A program made the translations under genes and the position numbers. Shown in pieces: positions 9,166-16,879 of a DNA stretch of 64,000 nt (position 1 is the stretch's first letter; every line of letters starts with the position of its first letter). Location of the stretch: positions 1-64,000 of the forward strand of contig JAEZHY010000121.1 of the NCBI GenBank assembly GCA_023416335.1, in the 5' to 3' direction. Source of the stretch: Pseudomonadota bacterium (GTDB lineage Bacteria > Desulfobacterota > Syntrophobacteria > Syntrophobacterales > Syntrophobacteraceae). The notes beneath the pieces were generated by a model, which made no database searches, was not told the DNA's origin, and saw only the letters and a list, made by a program, of their open reading frames with translations.

Positions 9166-9538
9166 GGATCTCTACTCCGCAGACAGACCACGGAGTCTTT
9201 CCCCGACGGATTCCTTTGCCGCTCTCTCCATCCGTGTCCATCCGTGCCGCAAAAGTCTTGGGCCGGCAGCCCTCCCGAAGCGCCTCAAGCGACTCCAAAA
9301 GGGATCTCCGCTCTGCATACGGACCACGGACATCATTCCCCGACGGATTCCTTTGCCGCTCTCTCCATCCGTGTCCATCCGTGTCGCAAAAGTCTTGGGC
9401 CGGCAGCCCTCCCGAAGCGCCTCGACCGACTCCAAAAGGGATCTCCGCCCCACAGACAGACCACGGATGTCTTTCCCCGATAGATTCCTTTGCCGCTCTC
9501 TCCATCCGTGTTCATCCGTGTCGCAAAAGTCTTGGGAC
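9166..9538 (+). repeat. 136-137-bp tandem repeat, 2.7 copies
   Basis: Units begin at 9166, 9302 and 9439, each with GGATCTC, then an ACAGACCACGGA-like segment, TTCCCCGACGGATTCC, TTTGCCGCTCTCTCCATCC, GTGTCCATCCGTG and CAAAAGTCTTGGG; the first two continue with CCGGCAGCCCTCCCGAAGCG. The third unit stops after about 100 bp, just before the stop codon of the gp27-like gene. The repeat is open in all frames only because it is a multiple of neither stop; I do not consider it coding. A related single fragment lies at 28640-28705. Confidence 0.85.
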
Positions 9539-9541
9539 CGT

Positions 9542-10048
9542 TTACTGCCGCACTCCCAGGACCCTTTCGACCTCTTCGACGAGTTTCCGGGTCTCTTCCG
9601 GACCCAGAGAAGAAACCTTTTCGTCTTCGGTGCTATCCTTCCCTGCTTGAACCGCTCCCAAGAGGATTGCAAGGGTGCGTGACAGCTCGATGTCCCTGAT
9701 CCTGACCGTGCCCTCTGCGAGTCCTGTCGCTGCCGATGCGACGATGAATCCGAGAAGGCCTTTCAGGGTCTCTTCCGGCCGAATTCCGGCGAATTTGGCA
9801 ATAACTTGCGAGCAGTCCTGTTTCGCGTCACACAGCCTGCGTTCTCTTCGGACCGCCCGGTAATAGGCCGCAATCGCATCATAGCTCAGACTTTTCCCGC
9901 GCGCTTTGACCAGTTCGGACGCCTCCCTCATGGTGAGCATCCCGGAATCGAGCCTGTCAACGATTTCGTCCTGCAGATCTTCCGGAAGTGCCAGGAAACC
10001 GAACCTGTGCCTCTTCTCTGCTGAGAGGATTAACTCCCGATGATTCAT
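9542..10048 (-). CDS. DUF3486 (phage Mu gp27-like) protein
   Basis: A 168-residue protein. Residues about 10-70 match the pattern of the DUF3486/Mu gp27 family: a LPEDLQDEIVDRL helix, a short MLTMREASELV helix and SYDAIAAYYRAVRR, the family's helix-turn-helix-like core. The remainder is helical with a charged tail. The ATG at 10048 has GGAG about 7 nt ahead and begins with MNHREL; a longer in-frame start at 10123 would add a doubtful 25-residue leader. In Mu-like phages gp27 is encoded near the terminase genes. No other phage gene is recognisable here, so this is either a prophage relic or a domesticated gene. Its 3' end abuts the tandem repeat. Confidence 0.6.
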   Translation of the reverse strand: MNHRELILSAEKRHRFGFLALPEDLQDEIVDRLDSGMLTMREASELVKARGKSLSYDAIAAYYRAVRRERRLCDAKQDCSQVIAKFAGIRPEETLKGLLGFIVASAATGLAEGTVRIRDIELSRTLAILLGAVQAGKDSTEDEKVSSLGPEETRKLVEEVERVLGVRQ

Positions 10049-10470
10049 TTCCGCACTCCATGTTGTCGTCACGCAAGACGCGAAGAAAATCGGGACGCAA
10101 AAGATGCCGGCCCTACGCTTCACTTCTGCTGAGCCATAACATGCGGGAGGTTCAGGTAGGGAAAAATTAGTTGAGCCAATCAGGGGAGAATTTAAGAAAT
10201 GAAATTCATGCCTGGAGGTCGGCTGAGATTATAATGCAGGAGATGTATGGTATGAACTTTTCCGGGATGGCTCATTGACTCTAGCGCATGTCATCACCGG
10301 CACAAACCCCGCGGCCTGGTTGCGCTGCATGATTTGGCGCACGTGCATGCCTTGTCGGGTGCCTGCTGATCGACTATAGCTATTCAATTGGTTCTCCAAG
10401 GCTTGGTGAATACACATAGAAGATCTCCATACCCTTCCAGAGTTGCTGCCCAACTCTAACTGGATAGGGT

Positions 10471-10603
10471 GCCCCAAGGCTTTCAGACCTTCCTCGCCGT
10501 TACCGGCAAAGGAGGCCTCGTACCCTCTCAACTGCAACAGGCGCGTGACATTGTCCGCGAAAGCCGTTTCGTCATCTATCAAGAGGACCTTTGGCATTTT
10601 CAT
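10471..10603 (-). pseudogene. truncated response-regulator receiver domain
   Basis: From ATG 10603 (GGAGGAG 5 nt upstream) the reading frame gives the first ~44 residues of a CheY-like receiver: KVLLIDDETAFADNV with the acidic pocket, then LLQLRGYEASFAGNGEEGLKAL. The homology ends at about 10471 and the open frame continues into unrelated sequence to 10229, so the phospho-acceptor Asp strand and the rest of the domain are missing. It is divergent from the histidine kinase at 10734, suggesting it was once the partner regulator. Confidence 0.7.
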
Positions 10604-10733
10604 CCGGCTCCTCCAGGTTCGGTTCTTTGAATAGCTGCACAGTACGCGGCGGAGGTTAACGAAAGGTTGTGTAATTGCCGAAACTGTTTTACAAAAGAGC
10701 ATAATCTTCCTGCAAGAAAGAACGGAGAAGACA

Positions 10734-12434
10734 TTGGAAAAGCTTCCCGCTCATAAACCGGCTTCGAAAACGACATATTACACACTGTTCATGCGGTTCT
10801 CCCTCGTTGCCCTGGTGTTGTCCCTGGTGCCGCTTGCGTTCATAGCCTCTTACATTCACCACAGTTACTCCCGGTTTTCCGAATTCCGAATGAAGGACTC
10901 TTTCCAAAGAAGGGTTAATTCGAGCAGAAACCTGGTAGAGCTCTTCCTTCAGGAACGACTATTCAACCTGCAACTCCTGTTCGAAACCCATAAGGCAGAA
11001 TTTTTCGCAGACGCGTCGAATCTAAAGACTGTCTTCAGGACCCTTAACCATAACGGTCAGTACGAAGACCTGGGTCTGATAAACGGCGAGGGCTTTCACG
11101 TATCTTATGCGGGACCATATGACCTGTTCCGGAACGATTATTCCGTCACATTCTGGTTCAAAGGTGTTATGGAAAAGGGGACCTTCGTCAGTGACATGTT
11201 CCTGGGCTATCGCGATGTCCCCCATTTCATAATAGCGGTGCTGAAAAAAGAAGACGGCGTCAACTGGATATTGCGCGCAACCATCGCCACGGAAGCGCTC
11301 AGTTCGCTGCTTGAGGGTATAACCATCGGAAAGACCGGGGAAGTTTTTCTCCTGAATCCGGAGGGGGTTTACCAGACAGCGCCCAAGCAAGGGGGCAAAA
11401 TAATGGAAAGATCCGATCTCCCGATCAATGTGTTCATTCGGGAAAGCGGGATTGAAAGGATTTCGACAAAAAACGGTCCAAAGATAGTTGCTTATTCCTG
11501 GTTGAAAAACCCACCGTGGCTCCTGGTAGTCCAGCAGGAATATTCCGAATTCTTCGAAGACGTGAGTTTTGCCGACTATGCGACAACCGTCTTCCTCATT
11601 GTGAGCGCCTTGGCCGTCCTGTTTGTGATTTCCGGATCTACGGCCTATATCGTCAACTTTATCAGGAACAGGGACCGGGAATTGGAAACCATGAACAAAC
11701 AACTGGTCCAGTCCGGAAAACTGGCGTCCATAGGCAAGCTTGCAGCCGGTGTTGCCCACGAGATAAATAATCCCCTTGCCGTAATCCAGAGTGAGATAGA
11801 CTTGGCGCGGGAGCTTGCTCCGTCCGAGGTGAACAGCGCACAGAAATCGCTTATCCAGATCGAGATCCAGGTGGAGCGGTGCAGCAAAATAGTCAGAAAC
11901 CTTCTCAGTTTCTCTCGACGCATAAAAGCAGAAGTGGGCCCCGTCGATCTGAACGAATCGGTGATCGAAGCCGCAGGTCTTTTCTCCAAATGGGCATCTT
12001 CGGTCGGCATTGAGCTCTCCACCGAACTCCAGGAGCATATGCCGAAAATCCTTTCCGACCCTTTTGAAATCGGACAGGTATTGATCAACCTGATTGGAAA
12101 TGCAATCGATTCCCATGAGGGCAAAGGCGGCGGCTTCGTCAGGATTTCAACTTTTACCGATGCTCTTGCTGCCTGCATCGCGGTTGAGGATGGCGGCTGC
12201 GGCATCCCGCGAGAGTACCGAGAGCAGATTTTCGACCCTTTTTTCACGACAAAGCCGGCCGGGAAGGGGACCGGTCTGGGGTTGTCCATAACCTATTCGA
12301 TAATTAGAGAGTTGAACGGGGATATTCAGGTCGAAAGTTCTCTGGGAAAGGGCAGCCGTTTTCTCGTTTGTTTCCCGCTGGATGCAAACAGAAAGGTAAG
12401 CAATGCCAGGAAAGAAAATTCTGCTGATCGATGA
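10734..12434 (+). CDS. membrane sensor histidine kinase with extracytoplasmic cache-type sensor
   Basis: A 566-residue sensor kinase. A transmembrane helix (about 20-42) is followed by a ~235-residue periplasmic domain with dCache-like features ([29 protein letters not shown]), a second transmembrane helix (about 281-306), then a short coiled linker. The HisKA domain has the phospho-acceptor His342 in [15 protein letters not shown]. The ATPase domain shows N box [11 protein letters not shown]1 box DGGCGIP and G2 box GKGTGLGLS. The start is TTG 10734 with GGAG upstream. The C-terminus overlaps the start of a broken receiver gene at 12403. Kinases of this AtoS/NtrB-like type normally pair with an NtrC-type or single-domain regulator; both neighbouring receivers are defective, so an intact distant partner is likely. 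Confidence 0.9.
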   Translation: MEKLPAHKPASKTTYYTLFMRFSLVALVLSLVPLAFIASYIHHSYSRFSEFRMKDSFQRRVNSSRNLVELFLQERLFNLQLLFETHKAEFFADASNLKTVFRTLNHNGQYEDLGLINGEGFHVSYAGPYDLFRNDYSVTFWFKGVMEKGTFVSDMFLGYRDVPHFIIAVLKKEDGVNWILRATIATEALSSLLEGITIGKTGEVFLLNPEGVYQTAPKQGGKIMERSDLPINVFIRESGIERISTKNGPKIVAYSWLKNPPWLLVVQQEYSEFFEDVSFADYATTVFLIVSALAVLFVISGSTAYIVNFIRNRDRELETMNKQLVQSGKLASIGKLAAGVAHEINNPLAVIQSEIDLARELAPSEVNSAQKSLIQIEIQVERCSKIVRNLLSFSRRIKAEVGPVDLNESVIEAAGLFSKWASSVGIELSTELQEHMPKILSDPFEIGQVLINLIGNAIDSHEGKGGGFVRISTFTDALAACIAVEDGGCGIPREYREQIFDPFFTTKPAGKGTGLGLSITYSIIRELNGDIQVESSLGKGSRFLVCFPLDANRKVSNARKENSADR

Positions 12435-12540
12435 CGAGATCACATTCGTCGAGAATATTGCGGTCATGCTGCGTGGGGGGGATGCAAAGCTGATGTCGCC
12501 GGTAACGGCGAGCACGGGGTGAGGGCGTAATGGAACTGAA
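12403..12540 (+). pseudogene. frameshifted, truncated receiver domain
   Basis: ATG 12403 overlaps the end of the kinase gene. It encodes [20 protein letters not shown], a typical receiver start, then reads out of frame to a TGA at 12520-12522 after 39 codons. One base shift restores KADVAGNGEHGVRA, the expected next receiver segment, up to about 12530. The domain is therefore frameshifted and also lacks everything after its second strand. The one-nucleotide change lies in a run of seven G at 12474-12480, so a sequencing or replication slip is possible there, but the truncation is independent of it. Confidence 0.75.
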
Positions 12541-12637
12541 GCACTAATGCCTAAAGATTCGGACAGGGAAGGTAATCGGTTCTGATGAACTTCCGTCTTT
12601 CCATTTGATTTTATCGGTAACTTCATGAATGCCAGAT

Positions 12638-12890
12638 AATACTTATTTGCGTTCAAGATAGAACCAAAAAATCAAAAGTGTGGGGAACTACGTCCCCCAC
12701 ACCCCCTTCGCCGCTACGCGGCTCTATTAGCGCTTGCGGCGGCGTCCAGCTTGCGCTGGCCAACCGCCGCAAGCGCCTGCTGCTCGGCCACACGCGCTCG
12801 CGCGTGTGGCCGAATGTTGGGGGCCGCGGGGGAATCATTCCCCTGCTCTTTCTTTTGCTTTTAGTATCCTCTTGAATGCATCTTAGTATT
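12638..12890 (+). mobile_element. MITE-like GC-rich hairpin element, copy A
   Basis: Bounded by imperfect 20-nt inverted repeats, AATACTTATTTGCGTTCAAG at the left and the reverse complement of AATACTAAGATGCATTCAAG at the right (16 of 20 match). Inside are GTGGGG...CCCCCACACCCCC, GCCGCTACGCGGC, a CTTGCGGCGG...CCGCCGCAAG stem, a GGCCACACGCG...CGCGTGTGGCC stem and GGGGGAATCATTCCCC followed by TCTTTCTTTTG. There is no open frame with family similarity. It shares the left end and first two hairpins with the copies at 37165, 41797, 43818 and 54113, and the right end with the 41797 copy. Confidence 0.7.
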
Positions 12891-12991
12891 ACCCGGAAAC
12901 CCAAAGGATGATGTTCAAGTGTTGCGCTAGGAAAATGTATAGGTCCTGGTTGAATTGGGCGGTGAAATGGGCTTGCATCATTGGCTCCAGA

Positions 12992-13363
12992 TCAAGGAAC
13001 AATTTCTATCGTTACTCGATCTCCAGAGATCACGACCTCATCCTTTCCGACATACCCAGGGTTGGATGTGTATTTAATAACCCTGACACCAACATTTCCC
13101 TTGCAGGCTTTGCTATAGCGGGTTCCAGTTCCGCCATCGGACAGGGTGCCGTGTTGTGGTTTTGTCTCTACCTGGCCCGCGGCAAAATTAAAATCAGGAG
13201 CGGAAATATTGACGCAAGCACTCGATCTCTGCCCGTAGATTATGGTAGGAATACCAGATTTTACGGTGACTTTTCCACCATATGGGATTTCTTGTGAAAA
13301 TAAAGGAAGAGAAAATATGGCTAGTATCAGAATGATAAGAGAAAATAGATAAATTTTCTTCAT
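12992..13363 (-). CDS. small secreted protein, unknown
   Basis: A 123-residue protein starting at ATG 13363 with GGAG 6 nt upstream. The first ~23 residues form a clear signal peptide (MKKIYLFSLIILI core, then a cleavable segment before QEIPYGG). The mature part is beta-rich with two cysteines and a C-terminal stretch YTSNPGYVGKDEV, which resembles the end of bacterial Ig-like or cadherin-like repeat modules. This suggests a small periplasmic or surface beta-sandwich protein. No neighbour is functionally linked. The family is not recognised. Confidence 0.6.
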   Translation of the reverse strand: MKKIYLFSLIILILAIFSLPLFSQEIPYGGKVTVKSGIPTIIYGQRSSACVNISAPDFNFAAGQVETKPQHGTLSDGGTGTRYSKACKGNVGVRVIKYTSNPGYVGKDEVVISGDRVTIEIVP

Positions 13364-13484
13364 GTCTGACTCCAATGTTAGATTTTTTCCTCGACTTCTA
13401 TTTTTGGTTTAGTATACCGCTCCATCGATACCCTCACAAGCTTTTCTTGATGTCCATGATGGTTATCACTGGGGGGGAAGCGTT

Positions 13485-13760
13485 CTAGCGGAGAAGGCGT
13501 GTGATGTGTGGTTGACTATAGAGCTTGAGGTAAATGTGGTAGGCAGGAAGGTTCACAAAATCTTCTTTTTCGAAGTTTGGCATTTCCTTGGTGATTTTTT
13601 TCGGCGTCTTCCGCACCAACGCGAAAGCTAATAAGAGTCCCACAGTTCCCAAATATCGCAGCTCGTACTGTGTCAAACTACTCCCAATATACTTGATATT
13701 TCCGTGATTCGGATAGAATATTAGTAAATGATTCGGTCGCAAAGTTTTGGAACTCGTCAA
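13485..13760 (-). pseudogene. possible C-terminal remnant of a conjugation-type ATPase
   Basis: The frame gives 91 residues whose second half reads MPNFEKEDFVNLPAYHIYLKL. That is reminiscent of the C-terminal tail of DUF87/VirD4-like ATPases, where an FxNLPxYxxYLKLM pattern is usual. The expected Met-Ile-Asp-Gly continuation is replaced by a short unrelated end, and the beginning has no recognisable ATPase motif. It lies beside an IS630 relic, as expected for a decayed mobile-element region. This is a tentative match from memory of the family. Confidence 0.25.
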
Positions 13761-13786
13761 TGTAGGAATAGAAGTCTTTCCTGCTC

Positions 13787-14076
13787 ATGTTCCGGGATGT
13801 CTACTCGGGACATGGCGGCAAATGCTTCAATGTGCCCGGAAACATGGCGCTGGTCTTCCTCCCACCTTACAGTCCGGAACTCAATCAGGTGGAGCACGTT
13901 TGGGAAAGCATTCGGGAAAACGGTTTTCGAAAAAAGCTTTCAACAGTATGGAGGCTGTAGAGTGCCACTTGGCCCAGTCTCCGGCAGCCCTGGAGAGAGA
14001 TCCTGCGACTGTGGCAGGCATGACCGGCTTTCCTTGGCTCATTGACATTAACTTGACGCAAAATAGTATAAGGTGA
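13787..14076 (+). pseudogene. IS630-family transposase C-terminal fragment, frameshifted
   Basis: In the frame from 13787 the text NMALVFLPPYSPELNQVEHVW is the C-terminal DDE signature (LPPYSPELNPVE..W) of IS630/Tc1-mariner transposases. After about 13930 the homologous frame switches: the first frame ends at a TAG at 13958, while the frame running to 14076 continues with MEAVECHLAQS and TGFPWLIDIN, the usual IS630 tail. N-terminal helix-turn-helix and first catalytic Asp regions are missing, so this is a non-functional relic. Confidence 0.8.
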
Positions 14077-14257
14077 TCCATCTTGTAATTGAAGATAAAT
14101 GTTAAGGGCTGGGCCGGAACCGCTTCTGCCTTTTTTGTGCCGAAAATGATATCCATCCATCCCGGCAGGTACTGTTTTTGAGACAATTAGCGAGTATTAT
14201 CTCCAGCTGTATTATCCGAGGTCCTGAACCTCATTAAAAGAGCATCTATTTTGATGA

Positions 14258-14644
14258 TTAAATACCTTTCCTGATGGCCCTTTTTTGATAAGCTTTCCTT
14301 ATCCTCTCGGCCAGATCCTCGATCTTGATCGGCTTTGTCATATAATCGAAAGCTCCATATTGCAGACCATCCAGACTGGACTCAATTGTACTGAAGCCTG
14401 TGAGGATAATGACTTCCGGATAATTCTTATCAATAGCTTTTATCCTCTTTAATACATCTATACCGGATAATCCGGGCATGCGCAAATCCAAGAGGATAAC
14501 GTCAAAGTCCTCAACTTCCAATCTCTTTATCCCATCCATCCCATTTGCAGCTACTGAAGCATCGAACCCTCTTCTCCTTAGGAGTTCCGATAAGTTCCTG
14601 ATAAGAGCCAGCTCATCATCTATCAAAAGGACTCTCGGGTTCAT
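14258..14644 (-). CDS. single-domain response regulator (CheY-like)
   Basis: A 128-residue stand-alone receiver. The acidic pair is in VLLIDDE, the phospho-acceptor is Asp53 in VILLDLRMPG, the Thr switch is in VIILTGFSTI and the Lys in YMTKPIKI. No output domain is attached. The start ATG at 14644 follows AAGGAAAA; the longer frame to 14734 adds non-homologous residues. It is transcribed away from the regulator at 15398 with a ~750-bp gap. It is closely related in design to the receiver at 26278, and to the broken receivers at 10471 and 12403, suggesting a locally duplicated family that feeds a shared phosphorelay. Confidence 0.9.
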   Translation of the reverse strand: MNPRVLLIDDELALIRNLSELLRRRGFDASVAANGMDGIKRLEVEDFDVILLDLRMPGLSGIDVLKRIKAIDKNYPEVIILTGFSTIESSLDGLQYGAFDYMTKPIKIEDLAERIRKAYQKRAIRKGI

Positions 14645-14734
14645 GGTCTTTTCCTTAACTATACCAATACTGGAAGATAGACTTTGTGCATGGAAATTGT
14701 AAGAATAGGAAGAATCTACCTGATAGCCTTCCAA

Positions 14735-15397
14735 AGTAACCTCCTGTATATATAAGAATTTAACCTCAGGCCAACTTGATCTGTGCAGGTATTCCCCGAA
14801 TAGACCGATACGAAGCCTTCAGTATTGCATTCTCTCAGACGACGATTGCATCATGATTTATCACGGTTAAAAAATGGTTACATACGGGCTGGCCGATAAG
14901 CTACGCCAGGGGCAATTATTTCATTTGGCAAAACACTGCTGTGCAGTTGATTCTCGAACAATTTCAAATGATTCACATGCAAGGCGCCTCACGTGTTTTA
15001 GCGGCTTCGGAAGGATATCAATATCATTGGCTTTTGCAAAAAATCTGACGTCATGGACCTTACCCGGTGTAACTGCCACGTATGTCGGATCGAGCCGCGC
15101 GGGGCAAGGCGTGTGCTGCTCAACTGCCGCCTGAAAACCGTTTGCCGGTCTTCATGATTACCTTCCCAGTGTGTTGGAGGGTACCATCGGTCAAAATTCA
15201 AATCGAAAACGAAAAATTATGTCAAAGAGCTTTTGAAATCAGATACTTGCAGTTTGGTGGTTCATATTTTGCCGGACAGTAGTGTTGGCAAAAAAGAGAT
15301 TCACCTTTATACTCGTGAAATTGCCTTTTTTTTCTGGACCTCGTTCTTTGTTGAGAAGAACCTTTTTCCCGACCGTGATACAGAAGGCGAGGCAGCA
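14735..15397. other. divergent promoter region, no gene recognised
   Basis: About 660 bp between the divergent receiver gene and the cNMP/BTAD regulator. Short frames on both strands lack domain similarity. It probably contains both promoters. No binding site or RNA element could be picked out with confidence. Confidence 0.4.
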
Positions 15398-16723
15398 ATG
15401 ATAAGCGAACAAATTGCAACGGTTCCCCTGTTTAAGTCCCTGAGCAGGAAAGATGTCAGCCATCTTGCTCAAATCGCCAAGCTGGTGGATTATCCTAATA
15501 ACCTCGTGCTCTTCCGCGAAGGTGAGAAGGGAGATCGGCTTTACATCATCTGTGAGGGCAAACTCGATATCATTAAAGACCAGGGTACCCCCGAAGAACA
15601 TCTTCTAAGGGTTTGCGGACCAGGCGAGCACGTTGGAGAGATGTCCTTTTTCCTTCCTCAAGGCGTCAGGTCGGCAACTGTAAAAACCCGGTCAGCCGTG
15701 CGATTGCTGGAAATTAGAAAAGACGATTTTGAGGCCTTACTCGCGAGGCGCCCTTCCGTTTCGGTTGCGATTGCAACGGGGATCGCCCAGCGCATGCTCG
15801 ATTCGGAAAGCAGTCTAATACGCATTATCGCCGACAAGGATGGTAGATCCCAAAACGTCCTGAAATCAGGTGAACAGACTGTTGCGTCCGGTCACGATCT
15901 CGATCACACAAAGGGGAACAGTCATGATCTCGACCGAAATCCAGTCCGAGGCGTACCTCGACTGCAAATAAAGACTTTCGGTAACTTTGGAGTCTTGCGT
16001 GGTGAGACATCCATCACTGAAAGAGATTGGAAGGCGAAGCAACCGAAACTGCTTCTCAAGGCAATCATAGTCAGAGGCGGCAGCTCCATTCCCAAAGATG
16101 TTTTGATCGAGGATCTGTGGCCTGAGATATCAACAGCCTCCGGCCTGGCCAACTTCAAGGTCTTACTTCACAGGCTTCGCAAGGCCCTTGAGCCGAACAT
16201 GGATAAGGCGCTTGGTTCTTCTTACCTGATACTCAAAGAAAACCTGATCTCCCTGAATAAGGAATTCTGCCGTATAGATCTGGATGAGTTTCTAACTTTG
16301 CGCCAGAAAGGAAGGAAATTTGAGGAGGCGGAAGATTTCAAGATGGCTGTATCGTGCTTCACGTCTGCCATTGAACTCTATACCGGAGATTTCCTGGCGG
16401 AAGATCTCTATGTTCCCTGGGCCGAGCAGAAAAGAAACGAGCTGCGTGTCATATATATGGATATTCTGTCTCGGGCAGCCGATCTGTGCCAGTCGCAGGG
16501 GAGTTCGAAGAAAGCGATCGATTTCTACAAACTCATGATCAAGGCTGATGCCGCGTGTGAGGAGGCTTATCAAAAACTGATGTCGATATATTTCAGCCGC
16601 GGAATGCGCGCCGAGGCTGTCAAAATGTATGAAGAATGCCGAAATGCTCTCCAAACCACGCTCGGGGTCAAGCCCTCCAATCTCACTAATTCCATATACA
16701 GAAGAATCTCCGAACAGCCCTGA
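15398..16723 (+). CDS. cyclic-nucleotide-binding BTAD (SARP-like) transcriptional regulator
   Basis: A 441-residue three-part regulator. Residues about 8-125 form a CRP-type cyclic nucleotide-binding beta-roll (PLFKSLSRKDVSHLAQI, FREGEKGDRLYIICEGKLDI, GEHVGEMSFF, then a Ser-Ala-Thr-Val phosphate-binding cassette in GVRSATVKTRS). After a linker, residues ~190-290 form an OmpR-like winged helix (IKTFGNFGVLRG, KLLLKAIIV, ANFKVLLHRLRKALEP). A BTAD tetratricopeptide-like domain (FMAVSCFTSAIELYTGDFL region, then AIDFYKLMIKAD) completes it. ATG 15398 matches the family start better than upstream in-frame codons. Lying 6.5 kb from a class III cyclase and beside its gene set, it is a good candidate cAMP effector of this locus. 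Confidence 0.87.
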   Translation: MISEQIATVPLFKSLSRKDVSHLAQIAKLVDYPNNLVLFREGEKGDRLYIICEGKLDIIKDQGTPEEHLLRVCGPGEHVGEMSFFLPQGVRSATVKTRSAVRLLEIRKDDFEALLARRPSVSVAIATGIAQRMLDSESSLIRIIADKDGRSQNVLKSGEQTVASGHDLDHTKGNSHDLDRNPVRGVPRLQIKTFGNFGVLRGETSITERDWKAKQPKLLLKAIIVRGGSSIPKDVLIEDLWPEISTASGLANFKVLLHRLRKALEPNMDKALGSSYLILKENLISLNKEFCRIDLDEFLTLRQKGRKFEEAEDFKMAVSCFTSAIELYTGDFLAEDLYVPWAEQKRNELRVIYMDILSRAADLCQSQGSSKKAIDFYKLMIKADAACEEAYQKLMSIYFSRGMRAEAVKMYEECRNALQTTLGVKPSNLTNSIYRRISEQP

Positions 16724-16879
16724 CGTTCCTCTTTTGTGCCAATTACTCAAAATAAGGCTAAAAACCTCGACTATTTACATGACTCAGGTCGGAAGCAAGA
16801 GGGTAAATGACTTCGCCTCTAACCATTGGTGTTCCGAATACGACTGCATATCGGGTATTGAAGAATTCCCATCCAGCTA

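Noticed and set aside
9166..9538. Array considered as a CRISPR.
   Set aside because: Units are 136 bp and nearly identical through their whole length, with no repeat-spacer alternation and no cas genes.
9154..9682. Long frames with repeated peptide text across the 136-bp array.
   Set aside because: They follow the tandem DNA repeat on both strands and lack start signals, so they are probably repeat artefacts.
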